Assembly: GCA_030680795.1 (NCBI GenBank)
Contig: JAUXUL010000010.1
Span: forward strand, 180,148-244,147
Length of the DNA: 64,000 nucleotides
Origin: Anaerolineales bacterium
GTDB taxonomy: Bacteria > Chloroflexota > Anaerolineae > Anaerolineales > Villigracilaceae
Direction: 5' to 3'
Both the position numbers and the translations under genes were made by a program. This document shows positions 51,684 to 61,246 of this stretch, one piece after another (within the stretch, counting starts at the first letter, position 1; each line of letters starts with the position of its first letter). The notes beneath the pieces are model-generated. The model saw nothing but the letters and a program-made list of their open reading frames with translations, was not told the DNA's origin and did no database searches.

Positions 51684-52314
51684 AAAATTGAGTTTACCGA
51701 ACTACAACATTCCTGACGATATTCAAAATGCTGTAGCCATCACCACGCTCGACCGTTTGTATAACTGGGGTCGGCGTTCCTCTGTCTGGCCACTGATGTT
51801 TGGGCTGGCCTGCTGCGCGATCGAAATGATCGCAGCGCAGACTGCGCGTTATGATTTGGCGCGCTTCGGCATGGAGGTCATGCGCCCCACGCCGCGCCAG
51901 GCAGATATGATGCTGGTCTCAGGCACGGTCACAAAGAAAATGCTGCCTTCCATTATCCGCTTGTACAACCAAATGCCTGAGCCGAAATATGTTGTGGCAA
52001 TGGGCGCGTGCGCTTCGAGCGGCGGGCCTTTCAAGGAGGGCTACAATGTGGTTGCGGGCATTGATAAATTTTTGCCCGTTGACGTTTACATCCCTGGCTG
52101 CCCTCCCACACCGCAAGCCCTGATCGCTGGCTTGATCAAACTGCAGGAAAAGATTGACAAGGAATCCATCAAGACCGTGCGATGGTACAACAAGGAAAAA
52201 TTTGACGGTAATTACGTCCCGATGCCTATTCTCGGACCTGACTTGATTGACGTGCGCCGCAATGCTGAAATTCGTGACATTGCATCCGCAAAGGCGACGC
52301 AGGAGAGTGCATAA
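51673..52314 (+). CDS. nuoB: NADH-quinone oxidoreductase subunit B
   Basis: Peripheral-arm subunit carrying cluster N2. 213 residues. Cluster ligands: Cys47-Cys48 in [11 protein letters not shown], Cys113 in GACASSGG and Cys143 in PGCPPTP. Start ATG 51673 follows GAGGAGAACATTC inside iscX; upstream in-frame starts are inside iscX. The next gene nuoCD overlaps its stop by one base. The order iscX-nuoB-nuoCD suggests one message. Confidence 0.95.
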   Translation: MDYEKLSLPNYNIPDDIQNAVAITTLDRLYNWGRRSSVWPLMFGLACCAIEMIAAQTARYDLARFGMEVMRPTPRQADMMLVSGTVTKKMLPSIIRLYNQMPEPKYVVAMGACASSGGPFKEGYNVVAGIDKFLPVDVYIPGCPPTPQALIAGLIKLQEKIDKESIKTVRWYNKEKFDGNYVPMPILGPDLIDVRRNAEIRDIASAKATQESA

Positions 52315-54059
52315 TGGCAACCGCGCTGCAAACTCAAACTGTTGATCTGGTTGCCCGCTTCCCCGCCATTGTCACCGCTGATGCACGCTCCGGCTACACA
52401 GGCTTTATCGTAAATAAAGAGAATCTCGTGGAAGTGGCAACCGCTGTCCGCGACGAATTTGGTTTTGATCTACTGACTGCCGTCACAGGCGTTGATTACA
52501 TCGCCGAAAACAAAATGGAGGTGGTTTATCACGCCTACAAGACAATCGGCGGCACTGGACTGGCCTTCAAAGTACAAGTGGAACGTGTTGACCCAATTGA
52601 AGTTCCCTCACTGATCAATATTTGGGCGGGCGTGGATTTTCAGGAACGCGAAGCATGGGATCTGTACGGCATCAAGTTCACAGGTCACCCTGACCTGCGC
52701 CGCATCCTGATGTGGGAAGGCTACGAAGGTCATCCACTCCGCAAGGATTGGAAAGAACCTTTCTTTGAAGAGGAAACAAAACCCTTTAAGAGTCGCTGGC
52801 CTGAGGGCAAGCATACCTTCTCAGAAGAAAAGAATCCCTTCCGCGATAATTTAAATTTCCCCAAAGACTTCGATCCGGAAAAATACATTGTTAATAAGGA
52901 AGAAGACCTTTACGCATCTCTCGAACGTTACACCACGAAAGACGTGGAAGGCAGCATGAAGACTGATCACATCGTGGTCAACATGGGACCGCATCACCCA
53001 TCCACACATGGCGTGCTGCGCGTGGCTGTCACCTTGGACGGCGAAACCATTATCGGCCTCAAGCCTGTAATGGGCTACCTGCACCGCAATCACGATAAGA
53101 TCGGCGAGCGCAATACCTACCTGCAAAACATTCCATATACAGACAGGCTCGATTATTTCAACTCGATGAGCAATAACTTCGGTTATGCCATCACCGTTGA
53201 AAAGTTGATGAATATCCAGGTGGCCGAGCGCGCAGAATATATCCGTGTGATCATGGCGGAACTCAGCCGCGTGCAGAACCATCTCATCTTCATCGGCATG
53301 TTGATGAACGATCTTGGCGCGATGTACACGCCTTCGCTGTACGCCTTCGAAGAACGAGAATTAATTCTCGACATCTTCGAAGCCGTTTCCGGCGCGCGCA
53401 TGATGTGCAATTACTTCCGCTTCGGCGGCGTGGTGCGCGATGTCCCCGATTTTGCTTTGAAGAAGATCCATGATCTGGTCACAGACCGCCTGCCCGCCAA
53501 GACCGATGAAATGGAACGCTTCCTCAATGAGAATGAAATCCTCATGGCTCGCTTGAAGGGCATCCATGTTTTGAATGCGGAAGAAGCCATCAATTACTCG
53601 GTGACAGGTCCCGTCCTGCGCGCAACCGGTGTGCCTTATGACCTGCGCCGCGCTGACCCATATTCCATCTATGACCGCTTTGATTTCGACGTGGCGGTGC
53701 GCCATAACGGCGACATGATGGACAACTACCTCATCCGCTTCGACGAAATCAGACAGTCGCTGAGAATATTGGAGCAGGCGCTCAAGCAGATTCCCCAGGG
53801 GCCGATCAACTCACAAAAACCGGCGTACCAGGTTCGGGTCCCGGCAGGTGAAGCGTATGGTCGCATTGAGTCGCCCAAAGGCGAGTTAGGCTTCTATGTC
53901 GTCTCGAATGGCAAACCGAATCCTTATCGCTATCACGTCCGCCCCGCATCGTTCGTCAATCTGACTGCGATCGAAAGTATATGCCGCGGCACGAAGATTG
54001 CGGACTTTGTCGCTTTGCTCGCCATGCTCGATATCGTCATGGGTGAGTTGGATCGCTAA
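52314..54059 (+). CDS. nuoCD: NADH-quinone oxidoreductase subunit C/D fusion
   Basis: 581 residues; one protein that joins NuoC (about 1-165: [58 protein letters not shown]) to NuoD (about 185-581: [42 protein letters not shown], quinone-site HHPSTHG; C-terminus [39 protein letters not shown]). Fusion of C and D also occurs in E. coli and some other phyla. It starts with ATG overlapping the nuoB stop by one base. Confidence 0.96.
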   Translation: MATALQTQTVDLVARFPAIVTADARSGYTGFIVNKENLVEVATAVRDEFGFDLLTAVTGVDYIAENKMEVVYHAYKTIGGTGLAFKVQVERVDPIEVPSLINIWAGVDFQEREAWDLYGIKFTGHPDLRRILMWEGYEGHPLRKDWKEPFFEEETKPFKSRWPEGKHTFSEEKNPFRDNLNFPKDFDPEKYIVNKEEDLYASLERYTTKDVEGSMKTDHIVVNMGPHHPSTHGVLRVAVTLDGETIIGLKPVMGYLHRNHDKIGERNTYLQNIPYTDRLDYFNSMSNNFGYAITVEKLMNIQVAERAEYIRVIMAELSRVQNHLIFIGMLMNDLGAMYTPSLYAFEERELILDIFEAVSGARMMCNYFRFGGVVRDVPDFALKKIHDLVTDRLPAKTDEMERFLNENEILMARLKGIHVLNAEEAINYSVTGPVLRATGVPYDLRRADPYSIYDRFDFDVAVRHNGDMMDNYLIRFDEIRQSLRILEQALKQIPQGPINSQKPAYQVRVPAGEAYGRIESPKGELGFYVVSNGKPNPYRYHVRPASFVNLTAIESICRGTKIADFVALLAMLDIVMGELDR

Positions 54060-54060
54060 A

Positions 54061-54140
54061 ACAAGTGTCACGTGTTCAAGTGTCAGGTGTCAGGTTTCTC
54101 TGGCGCAGACACTTGACATTTGGTACCTGACACAGGAGAA
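54061..54140. repeat. CAAGTGTCAGGTGTC-type repeat
   Basis: GTGTCACGTGTTCAAGTGTCAGGTGTC at left with CAGACACTTGACAT and GGTACCTGACAC at right, inverted and imperfect. It separates nuoCD from nuoI. Confidence 0.6.
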
Positions 54141-54148
54141 CCCAATAC

Positions 54149-54769
54149 ATGTATGGAAAAGGTATTCTTAAAGGACTAAGCGTCACCTGGAAGCGATTCT
54201 GGGATACATACACCGAAGACATCTCTTGGATGCTGCGCGGCAAGAAACGCTACAATACCGATGAAGGCATCCGGCATCGCTCCAGTAAAGACACAAAAGG
54301 CATCTTTACTGTGCAATATCCTGAAGAGCAATTGATTGTGCCGGAAGAATTTCGTTACGTTCCGTTTCTGGTATATGATGAAGGCGCAGATGGAAAGAAG
54401 GACGTGCGCTGTACTTCATGTGGAATTTGCGCGAAGGTTTGTCCGCCGCAATGTATTTGGATCGTACGCACGAACGATCCTGCTACGGGTCGGCCTGTTC
54501 CTGTTCCGACAGATTTCTACGTGGACATGGATATCTGCATGAACTGCGGCTTTTGCGCGGAATATTGTCCCTTCGACGCAATCAAGATGGATCATGATTT
54601 TGATATCGCATCCTACGGCCGCAATATCTATAACATAGATAAATTGTTGAAGCCCGCTTCGTATTATGCAGGTATCCGCCCTGAGAATTACACCCGCGAA
54701 GAAGAAGCCCGCAAGGCAAAGGAAGCCGCCAGAGCCGCGAAGGCCGAGGCATCTGCTTCTGCTGCGTAA
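54149..54769 (+). CDS. nuoI: NADH-quinone oxidoreductase subunit I
   Basis: 206 residues with two [4Fe-4S] motifs, CTSCGICAKVCPPQCIWI and CMNCGFCAEYCPFDAIKMDH (clusters N6a/N6b), and an N-terminal segment LSVTWKRFWDTYT...MLRGKKRYNTDEGIRHRSSKDTKG that is amphipathic and sits on the membrane side. The C-terminus is Ala/Lys-rich. Starts after ACAGGAGAACCCAATAC. In most operons nuoH separates nuoD and nuoI; here it is missing, and so are nuoA and nuoJ-N in the window. Confidence 0.93.
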   Translation: MYGKGILKGLSVTWKRFWDTYTEDISWMLRGKKRYNTDEGIRHRSSKDTKGIFTVQYPEEQLIVPEEFRYVPFLVYDEGADGKKDVRCTSCGICAKVCPPQCIWIVRTNDPATGRPVPVPTDFYVDMDICMNCGFCAEYCPFDAIKMDHDFDIASYGRNIYNIDKLLKPASYYAGIRPENYTREEEARKAKEAARAAKAEASASAA

Positions 54770-54776
54770 TAAAGAA

Positions 54777-54854
54777 TTAAACACGAAGGACACGAAGGTT
54801 TATAACCTTTTTTCCTTCGTGCCCTTTGTGTACTTCGTGTTTAGAGGTTCTTAA
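54777..54854. repeat. AACACGAAGGACACGAAGG-type inverted repeat
   Basis: Left arm AAACACGAAGGACACGAAGG and right arm CCTTCGTGCCC...TACTTCGTGTTT are inverted, with TTATAACC... in the middle; between nuoI and the Mrp-like gene. Confidence 0.7.
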
Positions 54855-54859
54855 TTAAA

Positions 54860-55939
54860 ATGGCAAACAAACTTACAAAAGAATCCGTACTTGCGGCATT
54901 GAGTAAAGTGCAGGAACCCGACCTGCATCAAGACCTTGTGACACTTAATATGGTTTCCAACGTTGAAATCACAGGCGGCAAGGTTGCGCTGACCGTTATG
55001 CTGACCACACCTGCCTGCCCCTTTCGCGCAAGGATCGAAAGGGAAGTAAAAGAGGCCATTCTTGCAATTGACGGCGCCAAAACTGTAGACCTCAAAATGG
55101 ACTCGGACGTACCGAACGATGGCCGCATGCGCGGATTGGTCAACATGCCCATTCGCAATGCCATTGCTGTCGGCTCGGGCAAAGGCGGAGTCGGTAAATC
55201 CACTGTTGCTGTCAATCTCGCTGTAGCGCTCGCGCAGGCCGGCGCTCGCGTCGGTTTGATGGACGCGGACATCTACGGCCCCAACACGCCCACCATGCTC
55301 GGTGTGGATAAACTCCCGCCGCCTGATGGAAAAAGACTCATTCCCGCAGATGCCTATGGCATTAAATTGATTTCAATGGGCTTGCTTGTCAAGCCTGGTC
55401 AACCCCTTATTTGGCGCGGACCGATGCTCAACTCTGCCATTCGTCAATTTCTAGGCGATGTGGATTGGGGTGAATTGGATTACCTGATCGTTGACCTGCC
55501 CCCTGGCACTGGCGATGCATCTCTCTCGCTGGCGCAAGCCCTGCCATTAAGCGGCGCAGTCATTGTGACTTTGCCGCAGCTCGTTTCACTGGAAGATGCC
55601 AGCCGCGGCTTGAATATGTTCAAGCAGTTGGAAGTACCGATCCTCGGCATCGTTGAAAACATGTCCTATCTTGACCTGCCCGACGGCACCCGCATGGATC
55701 TCTTCGGCTCGGGCGGCGGCGAGAGTCTGGCGCAATCTACAGACACCACCTTCCTTGGCAAGATTCCGATAGATCAAAATGTCCGCATGGGTGGGGATAC
55801 TGGCAAACCCATTGTTGTTTCACATCCTGAATCGCCTGTCGCAATTGCCTTTCAAGAGATTACACAGAAGATAGCGGCGAAAATCAGCGTGGCGGCGTTG
55901 AGCGGGAAGAATGAACTCCCGATCAATATTGTGGAATAG
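54860..55939 (+). CDS. Mrp/ApbC-like P-loop ATPase lacking the CxxC motif
   Basis: 359 residues. N-terminal MIP18/DUF59-like domain (about 5-85), then the ParA/MinD-type deviant Walker A IAVGSGKGGVGKSTVAVNLA, switch DADIYGPNTPTML and DLPPGTGD. Family members usually end with a CPxC pair that holds a [4Fe-4S] cluster between subunits (…ENMSYFxCPxC…). Here the same place reads ENMSYLDLPDGTRMDLFGSGGGE, with no Cys, so cluster binding by this motif is not expected. It may serve as a nucleotide switch for other Fe-S or complex I assembly steps. Confidence 0.88.
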   Translation: MANKLTKESVLAALSKVQEPDLHQDLVTLNMVSNVEITGGKVALTVMLTTPACPFRARIEREVKEAILAIDGAKTVDLKMDSDVPNDGRMRGLVNMPIRNAIAVGSGKGGVGKSTVAVNLAVALAQAGARVGLMDADIYGPNTPTMLGVDKLPPPDGKRLIPADAYGIKLISMGLLVKPGQPLIWRGPMLNSAIRQFLGDVDWGELDYLIVDLPPGTGDASLSLAQALPLSGAVIVTLPQLVSLEDASRGLNMFKQLEVPILGIVENMSYLDLPDGTRMDLFGSGGGESLAQSTDTTFLGKIPIDQNVRMGGDTGKPIVVSHPESPVAIAFQEITQKIAAKISVAALSGKNELPINIVE

Positions 55940-56087
55940 GGAAGAGATTGGGGATTGGTGAATAGTCAGTGGTAATTGGTAAAGACCTGATATGTGCTGC
56001 GCCTGTCAGGTCTTCTTGATTATCTCACCTGCATAAACCTGCAAGAATCCCACCTACACTAAAGTTCTTCCTCTTTCATCCATACGG

Positions 56088-56093
56088 TATAAT
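56088..56093 (+). promoter_or_regulatory. -10 box suggesting a leaderless PSP1 message
   Basis: TATAAT ends 6 bases before ATG 56100, so the start should fall on or next to the ATG; no Shine-Dalgarno site fits. Confidence 0.55.
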
Positions 56094-56099
56094 CCTCCC

Positions 56100-57032
56100 A
56101 TGCTAAATAACATTATCGGTGTCCGATTTACAAAAATAGGAAAAATCTATCACTTTGACTCCGCGGCGCTACCCGACTTAAAAAAGGGTGAGCATGTCAT
56201 TGTGGATACATCCCGCGGCAAGCATCTCGGTGAAGTTGTCCAGGTTCTGGAGGAGGTTCCCGCCCGACCGGAAGGCGGCTGGAAATCTGTGGACCGGCGC
56301 GCCACCCCGCGCGACTTGTTGCTCCGGCAATCCTGGCAAGCCAAACAGACCGAAGCCATGATCAACTGCCGCGCGCGCGTCTCTGAACTTCATCTCAAAG
56401 AAGTCAAGATTGTCATGGCAGAATACAACTATGACGGTTCGCGCCTGGCCTTCCTGTTCAGCACAGAGAGCGAAGATAAAGTTGATTTGAAATCGCTCAA
56501 AAAGGATATGCATGAGTTGTATCCCACTACGCATGTTGAATTGCGGCAGATCGGTCCGCGTGACGTGGCGAAGATCCTGGGCGGCATGGGCGCTTGCGGA
56601 ATTGAAACGCGCTGCTGCTCCCAATTCCTGACCGACTTCTCTCCCATCTCGATCAAGATGGCGAAGGAACAGGGCATCTCGCTCACGCCTAACGAGATCA
56701 CCGGCATGTGCGGACGCCTGCGCTGCTGTCTCGTTTATGAATATGAGCAATACGTAACAGCGCGCAAAACCCTGCCCAAGCGCAACAAGCGCGTGGTCAC
56801 ACCCAAAGGCGAAGGTAAGGTCATAGACATCATGCCCATGAGCAATCAGGTGGTTGTGCTTATCGAAGATGCAGAAGGCAAACGCTCAAGAGAGATCTTC
56901 GGGCGCGAAGATATTCAACCGTGGGACGAACTCGAAGCCCTGCGCCGCAAAGCCGCCGCTCCCTGTGACCGTCACGAAGGCGGGGGATGCACCTGTGGAA
57001 AAGCACAGAAAAACGGGATCCGGGATTCGTAA
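56100..57032 (+). CDS. PSP1-domain protein, RicT/YaaT-like
   Basis: 310 residues: NIIGVRFTKIGKIYHFDSAALPDLKKGEHVIVDTSRGKHLGEVVQVL opens the PSP1 domain. The middle has the family's Cys set (GACGIETRCCSQFLTDFSPISIKMAKEQGISLTPNEITGMCGRLRCCLVYEYEQY), and the tail adds CDRHEGGGCTCG. In Bacillus, YaaT (RicT) with RicA and RicF forms an Fe-S-containing complex that stimulates RNA processing. No ricA or ricF gene is seen here. Probably transcribed without a leader. Confidence 0.9.
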   Translation: MLNNIIGVRFTKIGKIYHFDSAALPDLKKGEHVIVDTSRGKHLGEVVQVLEEVPARPEGGWKSVDRRATPRDLLLRQSWQAKQTEAMINCRARVSELHLKEVKIVMAEYNYDGSRLAFLFSTESEDKVDLKSLKKDMHELYPTTHVELRQIGPRDVAKILGGMGACGIETRCCSQFLTDFSPISIKMAKEQGISLTPNEITGMCGRLRCCLVYEYEQYVTARKTLPKRNKRVVTPKGEGKVIDIMPMSNQVVVLIEDAEGKRSREIFGREDIQPWDELEALRRKAAAPCDRHEGGGCTCGKAQKNGIRDS

Positions 57033-57072
57033 TTCAGCGTACCCCAACACCCGACATCGAATCACATAATAC

Positions 57073-57795
57073 ATGACACCTGACACTTGGGACTCTCCTC
57101 AAAACATTCTCGTCATCCTCGCTCACCCCGATGACCCGGAATTTTTTTGCGGCGGCACACTCGCCCGCTGGGCACGCGCAGGACACAGCATTACCTACAT
57201 CCTCCTGACCTGCGGCGACAAAGGCTTCCACCCCGCCACACATCCAGAAATGACTACTGAAAATTTATGCGGGATCAGACATCAGGAAGAAGCCAATGCC
57301 GCGATGGTGATTGGAGCCAACCCGCCTCTCTTTCTGGACCTGCCAGATGGCTACCTCATCCCAAGCCTTGACCTGCGCCGTGACATTGTCCGCGAAATTC
57401 GCAGGCATAAGCCAGATATCCTCGTCACCTGCGACCCACAAAATCTATTCGCCACATACGGAATCAACCACCCCGATCACCGCGCCTGTGGACAAGTCGT
57501 TTTAGATGCTGTCTTCCCTGCCGCTGGCAGTCCTGTCTATTTCCCCGAATTGCTCGCGCTAGGCTTCCAGCCTCACATGCCAAAGGAAGTCTGGTGCTCG
57601 CTCACCAACCAAGCCAACACTACAATAGATGTCACCGAAACCTGGGATATCAAACTCAAAGCCATTCTTGAACACAAATCCCAGATGCAGGATGTGGATA
57701 AACTCATCGCACGCATGAAATCCCGCCGGGCAGAAGACAGCACGGAAGAAAACCCAAGATACGAAGAGAAGTTTAAAGTTGTGAAGTACAGTTAA
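57073..57795 (+). CDS. PIG-L/LmbE-family N-acetylglucosamine deacetylase
   Basis: 240 residues. Zinc and catalytic motif AHPDDPEFFCGGTLARWARAGH near residue 17 (HxDD) and a second site NHPDHRACGQVVLDAVFP near 137 (HxxH). Members deacetylate GlcNAc-linked substrates in GPI, mycothiol, bacillithiol (BshB) or antibiotic pathways; the substrate here cannot be told. It is 40 bases from PSP1, in the same direction. Confidence 0.9.
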   Translation: MTPDTWDSPQNILVILAHPDDPEFFCGGTLARWARAGHSITYILLTCGDKGFHPATHPEMTTENLCGIRHQEEANAAMVIGANPPLFLDLPDGYLIPSLDLRRDIVREIRRHKPDILVTCDPQNLFATYGINHPDHRACGQVVLDAVFPAAGSPVYFPELLALGFQPHMPKEVWCSLTNQANTTIDVTETWDIKLKAILEHKSQMQDVDKLIARMKSRRAEDSTEENPRYEEKFKVVKYS

Positions 57796-57798
57796 CCC

Positions 57799-57898
57799 AT
57801 GTCGTTGCGAGGGCGCTCTTGTTTTTAGCCCGAAGCAATCCCCAACACAAAAAGGAGATTGCTTCGTCAGGCGAAAACCTGCTTCGCGACGACATATA
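57799..57898. repeat. Dispersed repeat, family B
   Basis: GTCGTTGCGAGGGCGCTC at left and GCTTCGCGACGACAT at right, with CCGAAGCAATCCCC and GGAGATTGCTTCG inside; it fills the gap before the amidohydrolase gene. Confidence 0.75.
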
Positions 57899-57915
57899 TA
57901 TAACAAGGAGTTAAC

Positions 57916-59106
57916 ATGACCGATTTCCTCAATGAAGCCAAAGCATTATTCCCCTACACACAGGCCATGCGCCGGGACTTTCACATACACCCTGAACTCG
58001 GTTTCAACGAAATCCGCACAGGCGGAATTGTGGCAATAGAACTCGAAGCGCTCGGCATCGAAGTAACCAAAGGCGTCGGCAAAACGGGAGTGGTTGGATT
58101 GCTCGAAGGCGCAAAACCCGGGCCCACCATCCTGCTGCGCTTTGACATGGACGCGCTTCCCATCACAGAAGACACAAACGCGGAATACACTTCCACCAAC
58201 CCCGGCGTCATGCACGCCTGCGGACATGACGGTCACACCGCCATTGGGTTAACCGTCGCAAAAATATTGAACCAACACAAAAACGAACTGGCCGGCAGCG
58301 TCAAATTCTGCTTCCAGCCATCTGAAGAAGGCTTCAACGGCCAGGAATGCGGCGGCGCCGAAATGATGATACGGGACGGCGTATTGGATGGACCCGAAGT
58401 GGACAAGACCCTATCCCTGCATTTATGGAATGAAAAACCCTTGGGTTGGGTGAATGTTGCCAGGGGTCCTGTCATGGCGGGGGCGGAACAATTCACAATT
58501 AAACTTACAGGCAAGGGGGGGCACGGCGCCGCACCTCACACCACCATTGACCCCGTTGTAGCGGCCGCGCAGATCGTCACCGCCTTACAAACCATCGCCG
58601 CGCGCAATGTGGCCCCTTTACAAGCCGCCGTGATTAGCGTGACAACCATCCATTCAGGGACTGCATTCAACATTATTCCACAGGAAGCAGAACTCACCGG
58701 GACAATCCGAACCTTCGACCTCACGGTACGCAAAATGGTTTTGGAACGCTTCGATCAAATCGTGCGCGGTATTGCCGAAACCATGCAATGCAAGGTTGAG
58801 ATCAATGTTCAACGTGTCACGCCTGTCGTTAGCAACGATGCATCCGTTGCGGCCAAAGTACAAGAGACCGCGCGGCGCATCTTCCCCAAAACAGAATTGG
58901 ACACATCCTCGTATCTCACCATGGGCGCTGAGGATATGGGCTACATGCAGGAAAAAGTAGACGGCTGTTATTTCTTCATCGGCTCAAACAACAAGGGCAA
59001 GAATTTGGATTACGGTCATCACCACCCCAAATTTGACTTCGACGAAGAGGCACTGATCAATGGTGCGGCGCTTATCTCCGCGGCGGCAGCTGATCTATTA
59101 AAATAA
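57916..59106 (+). CDS. M20D-family amidohydrolase
   Basis: 396 residues. Metal-binding signature of the M20D type: RFDMDALPITEDT near residue 75, HACGHDGHTAIGL near 103 and the EEG site FQPSEEGFNGQECGGAEMMIRDGVLD near 135. Dimerisation domain GKGGHGAAPHTTIDPVVAAAQIV in the middle. Such enzymes hydrolyse N-acyl amino acids (hippurate, N-acetyl-amino acids, IAA conjugates). RBS AAGGAGTTAAC. The substrate is unknown. Confidence 0.92.
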   Translation: MTDFLNEAKALFPYTQAMRRDFHIHPELGFNEIRTGGIVAIELEALGIEVTKGVGKTGVVGLLEGAKPGPTILLRFDMDALPITEDTNAEYTSTNPGVMHACGHDGHTAIGLTVAKILNQHKNELAGSVKFCFQPSEEGFNGQECGGAEMMIRDGVLDGPEVDKTLSLHLWNEKPLGWVNVARGPVMAGAEQFTIKLTGKGGHGAAPHTTIDPVVAAAQIVTALQTIAARNVAPLQAAVISVTTIHSGTAFNIIPQEAELTGTIRTFDLTVRKMVLERFDQIVRGIAETMQCKVEINVQRVTPVVSNDASVAAKVQETARRIFPKTELDTSSYLTMGAEDMGYMQEKVDGCYFFIGSNNKGKNLDYGHHHPKFDFDEEALINGAALISAAAADLLK

Positions 59107-59132
59107 AAAACGCTGCAGCTAATAGGAGCGGA

Positions 59133-60851
59133 TTACCAACCTGCTCCACGCAAATATATCAACGCGGTTACGCCTCTAACAAGCAGCGCCGCGATGAAAG
59201 CGATCAAGACTGTCAAGGCCGAAATGGAAAGCATGGGGCGCATACCTAACTCGCGTTTCAAGACTGAGAGCGTGGCAAGGCAGGGCAGGTAGAACATGAC
59301 AAATGTTGCGTAGACTGTCATTTGCGTCGCAGACATGGCGGAAGAAAAATCCATTGTGCCAAGCGCCTGACCAAGCATCACGAGCGAAAGTTCCTTGCGC
59401 AATATGCCAAAGATAAGCGGGACGCCGACTTCAGCAGGCAAACCCATCACCCATGTCAGCGGGCGCACGAGGGAATTGAAAATATAGGTCCATTGAAAAT
59501 AATTAAGCACAGCCAAAACTGCGCTGCCTGCAATCAGCAGGGGCCAGGCCTCCACCATGAATTCGCGCATCCTGAACCAGGCTTTGTTCAACGCATTTTT
59601 CAACGTGGGCAGACGGTATCCAGGCATCTCAAGGATCAAACCCGGCGTGGCCTCGGGCAGCATATTGGAAAGGATCCTGCCTGTTACGGCAATCACAAGC
59701 AGATTAAATATGTACAATCCCAGCGCTGCAAACGAACCGAGATAAAATGCAACCAGCCCAAACACCACAGCCAGCCTGGCCGCACAAGGGACGAGCGTTG
59801 CCAATGCAGCAGCGATGTAACGGTCACGGGGTTCTTCCAGCGTGCGAGTGGACATGACGGCCGGCACATTACAGCCATAGCCGAGGATGAACGGCACGAT
59901 GGCTTTTCCATGCAAGCCAACCTTGTGCATGAGCGCATCCATCAAGAAAGCAATGCGCGGCAGGTAGCCGATGTCCTCCAGAAGGCCCAAGCCAAATAGG
60001 AATGGAAGCAGGTATGGAAGCACAATTGCAATTCCCCCGGTAATGCCCTGCATAACGCCCAGCAACACCCCGGCGGCAAAGGGAGCGTTATTAAAAGGAG
60101 CAAGGATATTGGCAGTGACCGTATCAAAAAAGGCAAGCAGGGGCGGCTCGACCAATTTGCCAAAGCCGTACACGCCCTGAAAAAAAGAAAACAGCACAAA
60201 CAACAGAATGGCATACCCCCAGAAAGGATGAAGCAGAATATTATCGAGACGATCCCGCCAGGTGATCTTCCGCTCCCCCTGTGTCACAAACCTGCCTGTA
60301 AGCTCAATCACTTTTTGATGTTTATCATGGGGCTGGGTCTGAAGAACGACATCTTTTCCATCCTTTTGATCGCCCATCTCCAACACTTTCAGGAACAATC
60401 CTTTCACGCCGCGCCCTTTGCTTGCCACCAGAGGCAGAACAGGCACCCCAAGTTCGCGCGCTAAACCCGGGCCATCAATACGCAGTCCGATGCGGGCTGC
60501 TTCGTCGAGCATGTTCAAGGCCAGGATCAAAGGCTTATTGAGCGGGAGCAGTTCGAGGGTTAAGTCCAGAGCCGTGGATAAGCGAGTGGCATCTGCCACA
60601 TTAACGATCACATCCACTTCGCGCGAATCCAGGTAATTCACAGTTTCCAATTCAGCCGGGCTTCCACTTCGCAGCGTATACGTGCCGGGCAGGTCTACCA
60701 AATGAATGACCTTACCGTTCAGACGCACGCGGCTTTCGAAATAGGTGACGGTGGTGCCGCTAAAGTTTCCCGTCTCCGCTTTATATCCAGCCACCTGATT
60801 GAATAAGGTGCTCTTTCCGCAATTCGGCTGGCCGATCAACGCAACTCTCAT
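59133..60851 (-). CDS. feoB: Ferrous iron transporter FeoB
   Basis: 572 residues. N-terminal G domain: GQPNCGKSTLFNQVAGYKAETGNFSGTTVTYFESRV (G1/G2), LVDLPGTYTL (G3), LALNMLDEA (G4) and SKGRGVKGL (G5-like). C-terminal membrane part with about 7-8 helices, including the LGYGCNVPAVMSTRTLEEPRDR signature. It is shorter than E. coli FeoB (773) mainly in the spacer after the G domain. It imports Fe(II) with FeoA. It overlaps feoA by 4 bases, with feoA upstream on this strand. No Fe-responsive operator was recognised. Confidence 0.96.
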   Translation of the reverse strand: MRVALIGQPNCGKSTLFNQVAGYKAETGNFSGTTVTYFESRVRLNGKVIHLVDLPGTYTLRSGSPAELETVNYLDSREVDVIVNVADATRLSTALDLTLELLPLNKPLILALNMLDEAARIGLRIDGPGLARELGVPVLPLVASKGRGVKGLFLKVLEMGDQKDGKDVVLQTQPHDKHQKVIELTGRFVTQGERKITWRDRLDNILLHPFWGYAILLFVLFSFFQGVYGFGKLVEPPLLAFFDTVTANILAPFNNAPFAAGVLLGVMQGITGGIAIVLPYLLPFLFGLGLLEDIGYLPRIAFLMDALMHKVGLHGKAIVPFILGYGCNVPAVMSTRTLEEPRDRYIAAALATLVPCAARLAVVFGLVAFYLGSFAALGLYIFNLLVIAVTGRILSNMLPEATPGLILEMPGYRLPTLKNALNKAWFRMREFMVEAWPLLIAGSAVLAVLNYFQWTYIFNSLVRPLTWVMGLPAEVGVPLIFGILRKELSLVMLGQALGTMDFSSAMSATQMTVYATFVMFYLPCLATLSVLKRELGMRPMLSISALTVLIAFIAALLVRGVTALIYLRGAGW

Positions 60852-61069
60852 TGAATCTCCACTAAAATTTTCTCGGCAACCTCGCGGCTTAGCGCGATCT
60901 CGCGCCCGTTCACTTCGATCAACAGAGGACCGCCAAGCGGCGCAACCCGTATGACACGCGCAACATCGCCAGGGTGTATACCATAACGCATCAAGCGCGA
61001 AGACAAGGCTGGGTTGTTATCCAAAACAAACTTTACCGTCACAAACAATTCAACTTCTGTCAGATTCAT
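60848..61069 (-). CDS. feoA: FeoA
   Basis: 73 residues, SH3-like: MNLTEVELFVTVKFVLDNNPALSSRLMRYGIHPGDVARVIRVAPLGGPLLIEVNGREIALSREVAEKILVEIQ is the usual layout (LMRYGIHPG, PLGGPLLIEV-G--IALS-E-A--I-V). FeoA helps FeoB in iron uptake. Its last 4 bases overlap feoB. Confidence 0.93.
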   Translation of the reverse strand: MNLTEVELFVTVKFVLDNNPALSSRLMRYGIHPGDVARVIRVAPLGGPLLIEVNGREIALSREVAEKILVEIQ

Positions 61070-61246
61070 GGCTTTCTTATATTCAATAAATAATCCTTTG
61101 ACCAGTGATAATAATCCTTACATCCCTAAATTAACATCGGGAATTGGACAATTAAAAGGTAAAATGGATGAGAAAGGGATCATGCTGAAACGAATTCTCA
61201 ACTCGCTTCTTTCCCCGACCTGGTTACACGGAAACAGAACTGCGCC

